Shown here: positions 25,264 through 35,219 of the stretch, piece by piece
Layout of the letters: every line of letters starts with the position of its first letter
How positions within the stretch are numbered: the first letter of the stretch is position 1
NCBI GenBank assembly: GCA_963677185.1
Contig: OY781889.1
Location: forward strand, 2,046,001-2,110,000
Source of the DNA: G963677185 sp963677185
Lineage (GTDB): Bacteria; Bacillota; Syntrophomonadia; Syntrophomonadales; Syntrophomonadaceae
Length of the DNA stretch: 64,000 nt
Reading direction: 5' to 3'
Notes under the pieces: generated by a model
What the model was told of the DNA's origin: nothing
Databases searched by the model: none
The model's input: the letters and a program-made list of their open reading frames with translations, nothing else
Position numbers and translations under genes: made by a program

Positions 25264-26348
25264 TGAATAATAGAATCAGGCAGATTGGAATTATTGGCCT
25301 GGGTGTGATCGGAGCCTCTCTGGGCATGGCGCTCAAGAATAAAGGCTCCGATGTGCATGTCTGCGGCCGGGATATGGATGACAGCGTAGTAGCAAAAGCC
25401 AGGGAAATGGGAGCCGTTGACGGTTTTTTGGACGGAGCGGCATTGGGATCCTGCGACCTGGTTATCATTTGCACCCCTCTGGGAGCGATGGAAAAGACGC
25501 TGCTGTCTATCAAGGATTGGTTAAAGCCGGGTGCGGTCGTAAGCGATGTGGGCAGCGTCAAGGCCAGCATAATGAAGGCATACCAGGAGCTTCTGCCCGG
25601 CAATGTATATTATGTCGGCGGCCATCCCATGGCCGGCTCCGAACAGAATGGCATATCAGCGGCCGACAAGTTCCTGCTCGAAAATGCCGCCTATGTTTTG
25701 ACTCCTCCGGAAGAGTTTCCAACCGATCTTCTGACTGAAGTGACCGAGGTTATTGGTGGAACCGGGGCCAGGGTGATTTGCATGAGTGCGGAGGAGCACG
25801 ACCGAGCGGTAGCCCGGGTAAGCCATTTGCCTCATGTTATAGCTTCTGCCCTGATGAACAGTTTCTGCTCATCGCCGCAGACTCTGGCTATGGCCGGGGG
25901 ATCTTTGCGGGATATGACCCGGGTGGCCGGTTCAGACCCGGATTTCTGGACTGCGGTGTTTACCGCCAATAAGAAGGCCCTGGTTGAGGAAATTGACCGT
26001 TTTGTAAGCGGCATGTACGAAATGCGCGATCTTATAAACGACGATGCATGGGATGAAATCCGTATGCTGCTGGATAGCTCCAGAAACATGAAGCAGGGCA
26101 TGGTTCCAGCCCGCCCTTGCCTGGAAGATTCGGTCGATGTGGTGGCAATTGTGCCTGACCAGCCCGGTATGATCGGCAGGATCGGGATTTTACTGGGTGA
26201 AGAACAGATTAATATTCAGGATATACATGTATTGAGCGTTCGCGATGAGGACGAAGGCAGCTTGAAGCTGACCGTGCCCCGCAAGGACGGGGAGCAGGCC
26301 TGCAAAACCCTGGCCGCCCATGGCATGATTAGCTGGCTGCGCGACTAG
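25263..26348 (+). CDS. tyrA: Prephenate dehydrogenase with C-terminal ACT domain
   Basis: Oxidative decarboxylation of prephenate to 4-hydroxyphenylpyruvate for tyrosine. It has the Rossmann motif IIGLGVIGASLGMAL at the start, then DVGSVKASI and GGHPMAGSEQNGI (prephenate-site His), and RVSHLPHVIASAL. The ACT domain (about 288-361, VVAIVPDQPGMIGRIGILLGEE) would bind tyrosine for feedback. It overlaps the aroF stop, so the two form an operon. The gene ends 23 bases from the convergent rqcH. Confidence 0.95.
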   Translation: MNNRIRQIGIIGLGVIGASLGMALKNKGSDVHVCGRDMDDSVVAKAREMGAVDGFLDGAALGSCDLVIICTPLGAMEKTLLSIKDWLKPGAVVSDVGSVKASIMKAYQELLPGNVYYVGGHPMAGSEQNGISAADKFLLENAAYVLTPPEEFPTDLLTEVTEVIGGTGARVICMSAEEHDRAVARVSHLPHVIASALMNSFCSSPQTLAMAGGSLRDMTRVAGSDPDFWTAVFTANKKALVEEIDRFVSGMYEMRDLINDDAWDEIRMLLDSSRNMKQGMVPARPCLEDSVDVVAIVPDQPGMIGRIGILLGEEQINIQDIHVLSVRDEDEGSLKLTVPRKDGEQACKTLAAHGMISWLRD

Positions 26349-26370
26349 GGTTCGAAGGCTGCTACAGGTT

Positions 26371-28158
26371 CTATACAAGCTCCGCTTCGGTGTCGGCGAT
26401 CATTTGCTGTACGGTGGGGCTATTAGGATCCACAATTATGGTCCAGTACTGATGGTATATGACCATGCCGGGCTTGGCTCCGGGCGGTTTCTGAACCTGG
26501 TGGCGGAAGGTGTAATCCACTTCCACCTTGGAAGAATCCCGGCCCCGGCTGTAATAGGCCGCGATTGCCGCCGCCTCCTCCAGGCTGCGGTCAGGGACAT
26601 CGTGGATGCTATTTATTCCGGCCGGAAGGCTCAATATGACATGCGAGCCTGCCATCTGCCGGCTGTGAAGCCACAGGTCGGAACGATTGGCGTCTTTCAA
26701 CGTGAGCCGGTCATTTTGCCGGTTGTTGCGGCCTGCCAGGATAGTAAGGCCGTCTGAAGAGATGAATTGGCGCGGCTGGCTTTTATCTTTGGCTGGGGCC
26801 TTTTTGCCGGCTTTTGCGGTCAGCAGACCTTCCTTTTCCAACTCCTCGGTGATCTCCAGCAGTTCGTCCAGGCTGCCGGCCAGCTCTATTTCCAGCAGCA
26901 CAGACTCCAGGTAGGCCATATCCGTCTCTAATTGCTCCATCAGGCCGGCGAGGTGCCTCTGGGTACTGACGCTTTTATTATATATTTTGTAATAGCGCTG
27001 GGCGTTTTGTATCGGCGAATAACGGGGATCAAGCGGAATCTCCAGCTTTTCGCCGCTGGAATAATCATCCAGCACTGCTGCCAGGTCTCCTTTTTTAAGC
27101 TGGCTGGCATAGGTAGTGAGCAGTTCACCCCACATCCGGTACTTTTGATTTTCGCGGGACCTTTTCAAATCCCCCTGCTGTGCGGCATATTTCTTGCAAG
27201 CCTTATCCTGGCGCTCGCCCATTTTCTTTTTCAGCACTGCCCGTGCGCTGTCCAGGCGGATGGAAGCCATGCGTTCTTCATAAAACCTGGCCAGGGCTTC
27301 GTTCATTGATGGAAGGCTCTGAATCCGCTCCTTGAATTCGGATATAACCATGTAAGGGGCAAAATCCATGGCCCGGCCCCGCCGGTAAACGATGCAGGGG
27401 CGCCGTTCCGGAGCGGCCACCAGGGCTATCAACTTGCGGCTTTGTTCGTATAAACGCGATAATTCCAGCTCACCGCAGTTGGCTACGTCAATATTTGGAT
27501 TCAAGCCGGCTTGAAGACAGACCTGCCGGGCGGCAAAGGGCGAAAGTCCACAATAGGTGTGCAGCAGCGCTGTGGCTATAATCTCGCCTTCGAATTTCCA
27601 GATCGCCGCCGCAAAATCTTCATATGATTCGGTCAGCGGATCGAGTTTTTTCTGAGGGGGCGGAGCCAGATATTCGCGACCGGGGAATACTTCGCGATAG
27701 CTGCTTAATTCGCTGCCATAGCGTTTGATGGCATCGATAATCTGGTTATTTTCAGGATTGACCAGGATAATGTTGGAGTGCTTGCCCATGAATTCACAGA
27801 TAAGTACCCGCTCTTTCCAATCGCCAAGTTCATTCATAGCTTCAATGTGAAACTCGACAATCCGCTCCAGCCCAATTTGCCGTACTGACTTTATTTTGCC
27901 GCCTTCCAGGTATTTGCGCAGAAGCATGCAAAAAGCTGGTGGCTTGGTTGGATTGGGCCGTTTGCTATTGTCAAGGTGCATTCGCGCCCAGCGTGAATTA
28001 GCGGAAATTACCAGGCGGACATTGCCCCGGTCGAAGGTGCGGATGCCAAGCACCAGCTCTTCACGATCTGGCTGGTGAATTTTGTCAATGCGGGCGTTTT
28101 GGAAAGTCTGATCAAGTTCCTGGCTCAAGGCCAGGATAGCAAGACTGTCGAATGGCAT
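26371..28158 (-). CDS. rqcH: Rqc2-homologue RqcH (NFACT family, FbpA-like)
   Basis: Ribosome-quality-control factor that binds stalled 50S subunits and adds alanine tails to the stuck peptide; older annotations call it fibronectin-binding protein. Of 595 residues, the NFACT-N domain comes first (DKIHQPDREELVLGIRT and the conserved Asp-Arg at 97 region), then a helical hairpin and coiled coil (about 280-445), and the NFACT-R domain SDGLTILAGRNNRQNDRLT...DLWLHSRQMAGSHVIL. ATG 28158 stands alone on the minus strand, converging with tyrA. Confidence 0.93.
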   Translation of the reverse strand: MPFDSLAILALSQELDQTFQNARIDKIHQPDREELVLGIRTFDRGNVRLVISANSRWARMHLDNSKRPNPTKPPAFCMLLRKYLEGGKIKSVRQIGLERIVEFHIEAMNELGDWKERVLICEFMGKHSNIILVNPENNQIIDAIKRYGSELSSYREVFPGREYLAPPPQKKLDPLTESYEDFAAAIWKFEGEIIATALLHTYCGLSPFAARQVCLQAGLNPNIDVANCGELELSRLYEQSRKLIALVAAPERRPCIVYRRGRAMDFAPYMVISEFKERIQSLPSMNEALARFYEERMASIRLDSARAVLKKKMGERQDKACKKYAAQQGDLKRSRENQKYRMWGELLTTYASQLKKGDLAAVLDDYSSGEKLEIPLDPRYSPIQNAQRYYKIYNKSVSTQRHLAGLMEQLETDMAYLESVLLEIELAGSLDELLEITEELEKEGLLTAKAGKKAPAKDKSQPRQFISSDGLTILAGRNNRQNDRLTLKDANRSDLWLHSRQMAGSHVILSLPAGINSIHDVPDRSLEEAAAIAAYYSRGRDSSKVEVDYTFRHQVQKPPGAKPGMVIYHQYWTIIVDPNSPTVQQMIADTEAELV

Positions 28159-28736
28159 TATAATAACCTCGCTAGAATATTTGCCACATGCCTGGAAAGC
28201 ACCGGCCTTTCGCGGATATCAAAATCACACTCTAGCATTATAGCAGTTTTCCACCTGAACAAACAAATAACTGGATCATCAGTTCAGTAAGCGCGTGAAT
28301 AACATGAAGATGACATTTCTGATTGACAAAATTGATCATTGATGACGTTATTGGCTGCACTTGTACAAATTTACGGCAGTAAAGGCTTGAAGCCGGGCAA
28401 AAGGTTTCGATTGCACCGGAGTCTAATTTTCGTCATTGATCAGTAAAGAGGGACAATCTGATCTCCTTAAACAGGTCTGCACAATAGCCCGGGCGTATGT
28501 TTTATGAGCCGCCGAAACGCTTTGATGCAGTACTTGCATTTGATTGAGAATTATTGAACTACGCTTCCCGAATCATCTGGCATGGTTTTTGCAACTTTAC
28601 TAACTGTGGCTTTGTTTCTCATTCCATCCTTTCTCAATTCTTTTATAAGCCACATAAGCCTGATGAGGAACTGTCCAAAAACAATCTCGAGCCTGAAGCC
28701 AGCATCGTTTTTCTAATCATTGAGCATTATAACTAT
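28159..28736. other. Non-coding gap upstream of chemoreceptor
   Basis: No gene with a ribosome site is visible. The stretch holds the divergent control regions of rqcH and whatever preceded the chemoreceptor. Several partial TGATCATTGATGACG / CGTCATTGATCAG repeats in inverted order at about 28330-28450 may be a regulator site or a hairpin. Confidence 0.35.
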
Positions 28737-28884
28737 ATGCTCAATCCGTTATCCGGTCTGCAGTGCAATTTTGAGAAAAAGGAAGGTGAGATTACCGTTA
28801 AAACTGTATTGCTGGTTGATAGCGAACAATCCTGGCGGAAAAGATCTGCGGGAACTGGAAAGGCTGGTGGTGATTTCAGCATGA
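28737..28884 (+). pseudogene. Possible response-regulator receiver remnant
   Basis: The frame reads KTVLLVDSEQSWRK, which looks like the first strand and helix of a receiver domain. At GGAAAAGATC an extra A breaks it: dropping one A gives KDLRELERLVVISA and then a stop at 28884. Nothing more of a receiver domain follows. It lies just before a large chemoreceptor. Likely a scrap of a signalling gene, but the match is short and uncertain. Confidence 0.25.
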
Positions 28885-28947
28885 TCGGCAAGCTATTTTC
28901 ACTTTTCAAGACGCTCCAGAGGCCATATGGTTAGGAGGTTAGCGGGT

Positions 28948-31900
28948 ATGCAATGGTATAACAACATGAAGCTTTCTTATAAGCTATTGCTGGGATTTGC
29001 TTTGGTAGCGATGATCACTGGCATTGTGGGTGCCGTAGGAAGCGTTGAAATGAATGGAATGAGTCAGAGCGATTCAGTTCTGTATAATAACATGACCTTG
29101 CCGATGGAGTATTCATCGGTTATCTATAAAAATTTTGAACGCATAAATGTAAAAATGAGTACCATTTCCTATCGCAACGATTCCGCAACGATTGAAAAGG
29201 AAGTAGCCAATGTAGAGGCGATGACAAAGGAGATCGCCCAGCAGGAGTCACTTTATAAGGGTACCATTTCATCAGAGCAAGATAAAAAGAGTTTTGATGC
29301 TTTTTCCGCTGCATATCAGGCTTATCAGCCCAGGGTTCAGCATATAATTGAGCTGGCCAGGCAGAACCGGGATCAAGAGGCATACGATTATTACTACAGC
29401 GCGGAAGTCCAGGCTAACCGCGACCTGGTACGCGCATCGCTTGACAATCTCATCCAGGAGAAAGATGACAGCGCTGAAGCAGCGGCGGCCAGGAACAAGC
29501 AAAACGCACAAAGCGCAATTATGCTTATGATAGGGCTCGTACTAGGAGGCATTCTCCTGGCCATAGTCCTGGGAGTGTTTATATCCCGCCGCATAACTCG
29601 TCCGCTGCAACAGTTGGTTGACGCTTCCAACTTGCTATCTATGGGAGACGTTGACATCAGGCTGGATTATTCAAGCAAAGACGAGGTGGGCATCCTGGTG
29701 GATTCATTTAAGCGCATGGCCGACAACATCAAGGAACAGGCTCAGACGGCTTCAGCAATAGCCAAAGGAAAACTGGATGTAGACTGCAAGCCCCGTTCCG
29801 AGGCGGACCTTATGGGCAAAAGCCTGTCGGCGATGATACAGACAATCAATGCTGCGCTGGCAGAGGTCAATAAGCTGATTAAAGCCGTTCAAGAGGGCAA
29901 GCTGGATATACGTGGAAGCGCTTCCGGATTTGAGGGCAGCTGGGCCGAGCTGGTAGGTGGCTTAAACGCTCTGGTAGATGCGTTTGCAGGACCGATCAAT
30001 GTTACAACTGAATATGTGGAGAGCATAGCCAACGGGAACATTCCCCCTAGAATTACCGACGATTACAAAGGCGACTTCAATGAAATAAAAAACAACCTGA
30101 ACGCCTGTATAGATGGCCTGGGAGGTCTTCTGGAGGCTAATGAGGTCCTGCAGCTGATGGCGATAAATGACTATACCCGGACCGTAAAAGGAAGCTATCA
30201 AGGAATATTTGCCCAGGTGGCAGAGGCAGTGAATGGCGTACAGCTAAGAGTTGGGAGTGTCAGTGATGCTATTATCCGCATGTCAAAAGGTGACCTGAGC
30301 CGGTATGCAGAAGCCAAAGCGGTCGGCAGGCGCTGTGAAAACGATAATATTGTTCCTGCAATTGTAAGCTCATATGAATCGCTCAAAGAGCTGGTGGAAC
30401 AAGCTCAGATGCTGAGCGATGCAGCTATTAATGGGCAGCTCTCAACCCGGGGTGACATTAGCCGGTTTAGCGGAGTTTACCAGGATGTTATCAAGGGCTT
30501 CAACGCCACTCTGGACGCAGTTATCAATCCGCTCAATGTGGCTGCGGAATACGTGGACAGGATCTCCAAGGGTGATGTGCCGCCGCGGATAACCGACAGC
30601 TACAATGGGGACTTCAACGAAATTAAGAACAACCTTAACTCTGCCATAGATGCAGTCAACCTGCTGGTATCGGATGCTAAAATGCTGTCGACCGCGGCGG
30701 TGGAAGGACGGCTGGATACGCGAGCCGACGCTTCCAGGCATCAGGGTGATTTCAAGGCCATAGTTCAGGGTGTAAATGAAACATTGGATTCGGTTATCGA
30801 GCCAATTAAGGAAGCGGCTCAGGTATTGGAGGAAATGTCCAAGGGCCGGCTGGATGTTCAGGTGGCCGGGAACTACATGGGGGATCACGCCAATCTGAAA
30901 GAAGCCCTGAATTCCACGATAACATCAATCAAAGCATATATTTCCGAAATTGCCAATGTACTGCAAGAGATGACCCAGGGCAATCTGGATGTTGCCATTA
31001 TCGGCGACTATCGCGGTGACTTCATCGCATTAAAGAGTTCGCTTAATGCCATAATTAATGCTTTCAACGATGTCATCGGGGAAATAAACCAGGCTGCCAG
31101 CCAGGTTTCAGCCGGTTCGAACCAGGTCGCTGATTCCAGCCAGAGCCTGTCCCAGGCTGCGACCGAGCAGGCTGCCGCCATTCAGCAGATTACCGCTTCA
31201 GTGGCCCAAATTGCCGGACAGACCAAGGAAAATGCTTTTAATGCCCAAAAAGCCAACGAGTTTGCCGTGACTGCCTGCGAACAGGCCACTGATGGCAATA
31301 AACAGATGCAGGAAATGCTGATTGCGATGAAGCAAATCAATGAAGCTTCATCCAGAATATCCAAGATTATAAAGGTCATTGACGAAATCGCATTTCAGAC
31401 CAATATTTTAGCCTTGAACGCTGCGGTGGAGGCTGCTAGGGCCGGAGAACATGGAAAAGGCTTTGCGGTGGTTGCTGAAGAAGTGAGGAATCTGGCCGCC
31501 CGTTCCGCAAATGCCGCCAAGGAAACCACCGATATGATTGAAGGCTCCATGCGGACGGTTGAGGTAGGCACTGGCATGGCTCAAAACACAGCCGATGCGC
31601 TGGATCGAATTGTTGATGGAGTATCAAAAGCCACTGAATTAATGGGTGATATTGCCGTAGCCTCAAACCAACAGGCTACAGGTGTAACACAGATCGATAC
31701 CGGCATCACCCAGGTAGCCGAAATCATTCAAATGAATACCGCTACATCGGAACAGAGCGCAGCGGCCAGTCAGCAGCTTTCCAGCCAGGCGGAGGTTTTA
31801 AAACAGCGGGTTTCGCACTTCCGGCTAAAAAGAAGAAGCGTTTCAAGAGACCACAAAATGACCGCAAATTACAATGTTATGCAACCTGTGATTAACGTAT

Positions 31901-31995
31901 CGCCTTACCATGGAGGAGCCAATGATGTTTTGGGTTACAATGCCGGAAGAAAAGTGTTGATCGACATGGAAGACCATGAGTTTGGTAAATATTGA
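28948..31995 (+). CDS. Large membrane methyl-accepting chemotaxis protein with poly-HAMP array
   Basis: Chemoreceptor of 1015 residues. The first membrane helix is at about 11-31, a four-helix-bundle sensor (4HB-MCP type) at about 35-185, and the second helix at about 190-213. A HAMP domain and a chain of HAMP-like units follow; the stretches PPRITDDYKGDFNEIKNNLN and PPRITDSYNGDFNEIKNNLN are near repeats. The signalling tip is EIAFQTNILALNAAVEAARAGEHGKGFAVVAEEVRNLA. About 60 residues extend beyond the usual end. AGGAGG at 28933-28938 supports ATG 28948 (ATG 28927 is too early). Followed by a GC-rich hairpin. Confidence 0.9.
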   Translation: MQWYNNMKLSYKLLLGFALVAMITGIVGAVGSVEMNGMSQSDSVLYNNMTLPMEYSSVIYKNFERINVKMSTISYRNDSATIEKEVANVEAMTKEIAQQESLYKGTISSEQDKKSFDAFSAAYQAYQPRVQHIIELARQNRDQEAYDYYYSAEVQANRDLVRASLDNLIQEKDDSAEAAAARNKQNAQSAIMLMIGLVLGGILLAIVLGVFISRRITRPLQQLVDASNLLSMGDVDIRLDYSSKDEVGILVDSFKRMADNIKEQAQTASAIAKGKLDVDCKPRSEADLMGKSLSAMIQTINAALAEVNKLIKAVQEGKLDIRGSASGFEGSWAELVGGLNALVDAFAGPINVTTEYVESIANGNIPPRITDDYKGDFNEIKNNLNACIDGLGGLLEANEVLQLMAINDYTRTVKGSYQGIFAQVAEAVNGVQLRVGSVSDAIIRMSKGDLSRYAEAKAVGRRCENDNIVPAIVSSYESLKELVEQAQMLSDAAINGQLSTRGDISRFSGVYQDVIKGFNATLDAVINPLNVAAEYVDRISKGDVPPRITDSYNGDFNEIKNNLNSAIDAVNLLVSDAKMLSTAAVEGRLDTRADASRHQGDFKAIVQGVNETLDSVIEPIKEAAQVLEEMSKGRLDVQVAGNYMGDHANLKEALNSTITSIKAYISEIANVLQEMTQGNLDVAIIGDYRGDFIALKSSLNAIINAFNDVIGEINQAASQVSAGSNQVADSSQSLSQAATEQAAAIQQITASVAQIAGQTKENAFNAQKANEFAVTACEQATDGNKQMQEMLIAMKQINEASSRISKIIKVIDEIAFQTNILALNAAVEAARAGEHGKGFAVVAEEVRNLAARSANAAKETTDMIEGSMRTVEVGTGMAQNTADALDRIVDGVSKATELMGDIAVASNQQATGVTQIDTGITQVAEIIQMNTATSEQSAAASQQLSSQAEVLKQRVSHFRLKRRSVSRDHKMTANYNVMQPVINVSPYHGGANDVLGYNAGRKVLIDMEDHEFGKY

Positions 31996-32003
31996 CAAGC
32001 CAG

Positions 32004-32028
32004 AGGGGCCGGCGCGGCCGGCTCCTTT
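32004..32028 (+). terminator. Terminator-like hairpin after the chemoreceptor
   Basis: AGGGGCCGG paired with CCGGCTCCT (one G-T pair), 5-base loop, then TTT. The short T run makes it moderate. Confidence 0.55.
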
Positions 32029-32261
32029 ACATACAGAAATTTAGCGCAGATTCAGCGGCGCAATAATTTCACCATATCTGCAGGTCAAAAAATGATAACC
32101 AGGATTTTCTGCAAATACCATTGATATTTGCTAAACTGAAAGTAATCAGGTTCCCCTGGCGAAAGCCTGCAGGAGGATGTGAAATCATTCCCGGAGCTTG
32201 ACGGGACAGGTAAAATGGTTACAATGGTTGATACATTGATACAATGTTAAGGAGTGATATG

Positions 32262-33062
32262 ATGGCAAAACACATTAAAGTGTTGGTGGTGGGTGCTCTC
32301 GGCAAGATGGGTATCGAAACAGCCAAAGCCATTTACAGAGACAAGGATTTGGAATTGTCCGGTCTGGTGGACATCAGGGCCAAGGATGAACGCTTCTCTG
32401 AACTGACTGGAATTAAAGGCGTGGACATGACGGTTGGAAAGGATCTGGCCGAATTCATCGAGCATCATCAGGTTGATGCCATGATAGACTTCACCAATCC
32501 GGATGTGGTATACAACAATATCGATATATGCCTGGGCAACAAAATTAATTGTGTCATTGGCACTACCGGGCTATCAGACGAGGAGCTCAAGCAGTTGGAT
32601 CGCAAAGCCCTGGACAATCAGGTCGGGCTGGCGGTTATCCCTAACTTCGCCATTGGTGCGGTGCTGATGATGAAATTTGCCCGTGAAGCGGCAGCCTATT
32701 TGCCTGATGTGGAAATACTGGAGCTGCATCATAATCAGAAAATGGACGCTCCTTCAGGAACGGCCATAAAAACTGCGGAAATGATCAGTGAAAAACAGTC
32801 TCGAAAAACGGCGATTAATCCCAGTGAGTTCGAAAAAATAAAAGGTGCCCGCGGAGCTGACTGCAACTCGATTAAAATTCACAGCGTCCGCCTGCCGGGG
32901 CTAATCGCTCACCAGGAGGTTATTTTCGGCGGCATGGGGCAGACCCTGATCGTTCGCCATGACACTTATGACCGGTCAGGCTTTATGCCCGGGTTGTTAA
33001 TGGTTACAAAAAAAGTTCTGGATATAAAAGGGCTGGTGTACGGCCTGGAAAAACTGATCTAG
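32262..33062 (+). CDS. dapB: 4-hydroxy-tetrahydrodipicolinate reductase
   Basis: NAD(P)H-dependent reductase of the lysine/diaminopimelate pathway. It has the Rossmann motif VLVVGALGKMGIETAKAI, the nucleotide stretch VIGTTGLSDEE, and the substrate and catalytic block ELHHNQKMDAPSGTAIKTAEMI (His-His and Lys as in the family). ATG 32262 is chosen over 32244 and 32259 by the spacing to AAGGAG at 32249-32254, giving 266 residues. It precedes asd and dapA, forming a lysine cluster, although a terminator separates dapB from asd. Confidence 0.95.
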   Translation: MAKHIKVLVVGALGKMGIETAKAIYRDKDLELSGLVDIRAKDERFSELTGIKGVDMTVGKDLAEFIEHHQVDAMIDFTNPDVVYNNIDICLGNKINCVIGTTGLSDEELKQLDRKALDNQVGLAVIPNFAIGAVLMMKFAREAAAYLPDVEILELHHNQKMDAPSGTAIKTAEMISEKQSRKTAINPSEFEKIKGARGADCNSIKIHSVRLPGLIAHQEVIFGGMGQTLIVRHDTYDRSGFMPGLLMVTKKVLDIKGLVYGLEKLI

Positions 33063-33089
33063 CTTGGCTTACAATTTCATGTAAGGTGA

Positions 33090-33115
33090 AAGCAGGGTCA
33101 ACGCCCTGCTTTTTG
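33090..33115 (+). terminator. Rho-independent terminator after dapB
   Basis: AAGCAGGG - TCAACG - CCCTGCTT followed by TTT, a clean stem and T run. Confidence 0.85.
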
Positions 33116-33214
33116 CTGTCGATTGTGCGAATGTGGCGTTTGTCGGGCGATAAAGAATTGTGTTAATATAAGCTTTAAAGTTAAAACGGCAAAGATAAGA
33201 TAGGAGGAAATCGC

Positions 33215-34231
33215 GTGTCCAGCTCAATTAAGCTTGCCGTCATCGGCGCGACCGGGGCGGTGGGGCAGGAAATGTTTAAGATTATTGAAGAGCGGAATAT
33301 CAGCATAGACAAGCTGATAGCCACTGCAGCCCCAGAAGAGGCGGGATCTGTGCTGAAATTCCGCGGTGAGGATATAATAGTCCGGGAAAGCTCGGAAGCG
33401 GTTTTTCGGGAGGCGGATATTGCCCTTTTCGCTATTGACAGCGACATCAGCAAAAACCTGGCCCCGGTGGCCAGAAGCCATAATTGTGTCGTGGTTGACA
33501 ATAGCTCGGCCTTTCGCCTGGCCGAGGATGTGCCACTGGTAGTGCCGGAGGTCAACCCTCAGGATATCAAGCTTCACCAGGGATTGATTGCCAATCCGAA
33601 CTGTTCCACCATAATTATGGTCGTGGCAATTAATCCTCTGCACCTGGCTTTTGAAATCACCAGGGTGGTTGTATCGACTTACCAGGCCGTATCTGGAGCT
33701 GGCAAAGCCGGACTGGACGAGTTACTGGATGCCACCCGGGATTACCTGGCCGGGAAGCAGGCCGCGGCCAAGGTATTCCAGTATCCTATAGCCTTTAACC
33801 TCATCCCACATATTGATGTGTTTGCTGACGACGGTTACACCAAGGAAGAGTTGAAAATGGTATATGAGACTCGCAAGATCATGCATGCGCCGAATCTCCA
33901 GGTCTGTCCGACCACGGTCAGGGTTCCGGTGCTGCGCAGTCATTCAGAATCGATAAACATTGAAACCGTTAAACCATTTGATCTCGACGCCGTACGCAGG
34001 GTGCTGGAGGCTGCTCCGGGGGTCGTCCTGCAGGACAACCCCGCTGAAAAGCTGTATCCAATGCCGTTGACTGCTTCGGGAACTGATGAAGTCTATGTGG
34101 GCCGAATTCGACGAGATAATACCATAGCCAACGGTCTGGTCATCTGGGCGGTCGGCGACCAGATACGCAAAGGTGCAGCTACCAATGCGGTTCAGATTGT
34201 GGAAGAACTGGTCAGGCAGAACCTGTATTAA
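33215..34231 (+). CDS. asd: Aspartate-semialdehyde dehydrogenase
   Basis: Reduces aspartyl phosphate to aspartate semialdehyde with NADPH. N-terminal AVIGATGAVGQEMFKII. The catalytic Cys lies in GLIANPNCSTIIMVVA and the active-site His in PTTVRVPVLRSHSESINIE. At 338 residues it is of the Gram-positive type. It starts with GTG 33215 and AGGAGG upstream. dapA follows 85 bases later and is likely co-transcribed. Confidence 0.96.
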   Translation: MSSSIKLAVIGATGAVGQEMFKIIEERNISIDKLIATAAPEEAGSVLKFRGEDIIVRESSEAVFREADIALFAIDSDISKNLAPVARSHNCVVVDNSSAFRLAEDVPLVVPEVNPQDIKLHQGLIANPNCSTIIMVVAINPLHLAFEITRVVVSTYQAVSGAGKAGLDELLDATRDYLAGKQAAAKVFQYPIAFNLIPHIDVFADDGYTKEELKMVYETRKIMHAPNLQVCPTTVRVPVLRSHSESINIETVKPFDLDAVRRVLEAAPGVVLQDNPAEKLYPMPLTASGTDEVYVGRIRRDNTIANGLVIWAVGDQIRKGAATNAVQIVEELVRQNLY

Positions 34232-34316
34232 AAATGAGTATTGAATACTGGCGCCGGCGCTGGCTGACAGCCCGGTTCATGAAAAGAGAGAAATAATATT
34301 TAAAGGTGGGAATTGT

Positions 34317-35195
34317 ATGACGGTGGCAAGATTGATGACAGCTATGGTTACCCCTTACAACGATGCATTGGAAGTGGATTATGACCGGGCTGCGAAGATA
34401 GCCGCCTGGCTAGTGGAAAACGGCAGCCAGGGCATCGTGGTCTCCGGTACGACTGGCGAATCTCCCGTGCTGACTGATGATGAAAAGCTGGGGCTTTTTT
34501 CAACGGTATGTAAGGCAGTAGGAATGCATGTGCCGGTCTGGGCCGGAGTGGGTTCGTACAATACGGCTGAAACCGTGCACCTGGCGAAAGCTGCTGAAAA
34601 AACCGGGGTAGCCGGGGTAATGATGGTGGCCCCTTATTACAATAAACCCACACAGGAAGGTTTATACCGGCATTTTAAAGCGGCAGCCGAGGCTGTTTCC
34701 ATTCCGGTTATGGTATATAATATTCCCGGCCGCACCAATGTTAATGTATTGCCGGAAACCATGCTGCGCCTGGCTGAAGTGGAAAATTTCATGGCTATCA
34801 AGGAAGCCAGCGGCAGCATGGACCAGGTATCCGAACTGCGCAAAATCCTGCCTGAAAAGGTGCGCATATATTGCGGCGATGACGCTCTGACCCTGCCGAT
34901 GATGTCCGTGGGTGCCGAAGGCGTGGTCAGCATTGCATCGCACCTGGCCGGAAAAGAAATACTGCAGATGATCAACAGTTTTGTGGAGGGCCGGGTCAAC
35001 GAAGCCATGCAAATGCACCTTAAGCTTTTCCAGCTTTTCAGGGATTTGTTCATATGCACCAATCCCATTCCGCTCAAGGAATGTCTCAACATGATAGGGA
35101 TGCCGGTGGGCGGGCTTCGCCTGCCGCTTTGCGAGGCCAGCGACGCCCAACGCCAGCAATTAAAAAAGATGCTGGCTAATTACGGGCTGCTGTAA
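34317..35195 (+). CDS. dapA: 4-hydroxy-tetrahydrodipicolinate synthase
   Basis: Aldolase-type TIM barrel that condenses pyruvate with aspartate semialdehyde, feeding DapB. Motifs: VVSGTTGESPVLTDDEK, PYYNKPTQEGLYRHF with the Tyr of the catalytic triad, YNIPGRTNVNV, and the Schiff-base Lys in MAIKEASGSMDQ. The length of 292 is standard. AAGGTGG precedes ATG 34317. Confidence 0.97.
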   Translation: MTVARLMTAMVTPYNDALEVDYDRAAKIAAWLVENGSQGIVVSGTTGESPVLTDDEKLGLFSTVCKAVGMHVPVWAGVGSYNTAETVHLAKAAEKTGVAGVMMVAPYYNKPTQEGLYRHFKAAAEAVSIPVMVYNIPGRTNVNVLPETMLRLAEVENFMAIKEASGSMDQVSELRKILPEKVRIYCGDDALTLPMMSVGAEGVVSIASHLAGKEILQMINSFVEGRVNEAMQMHLKLFQLFRDLFICTNPIPLKECLNMIGMPVGGLRLPLCEASDAQRQQLKKMLANYGLL

Positions 35196-35219
35196 GCTCA
35201 AAGCTAACAGCAAAAATCT

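Noticed and set aside
28554..28934. 126-codon frame before the large chemoreceptor as a real gene
   Set aside because: No ribosome site, and the second half is better explained as a frameshifted receiver-domain scrap.
31996..32261. Lysine riboswitch before dapB
   Set aside because: I looked for the conserved lysine-element blocks and did not find them. Only the chemoreceptor terminator is clear.
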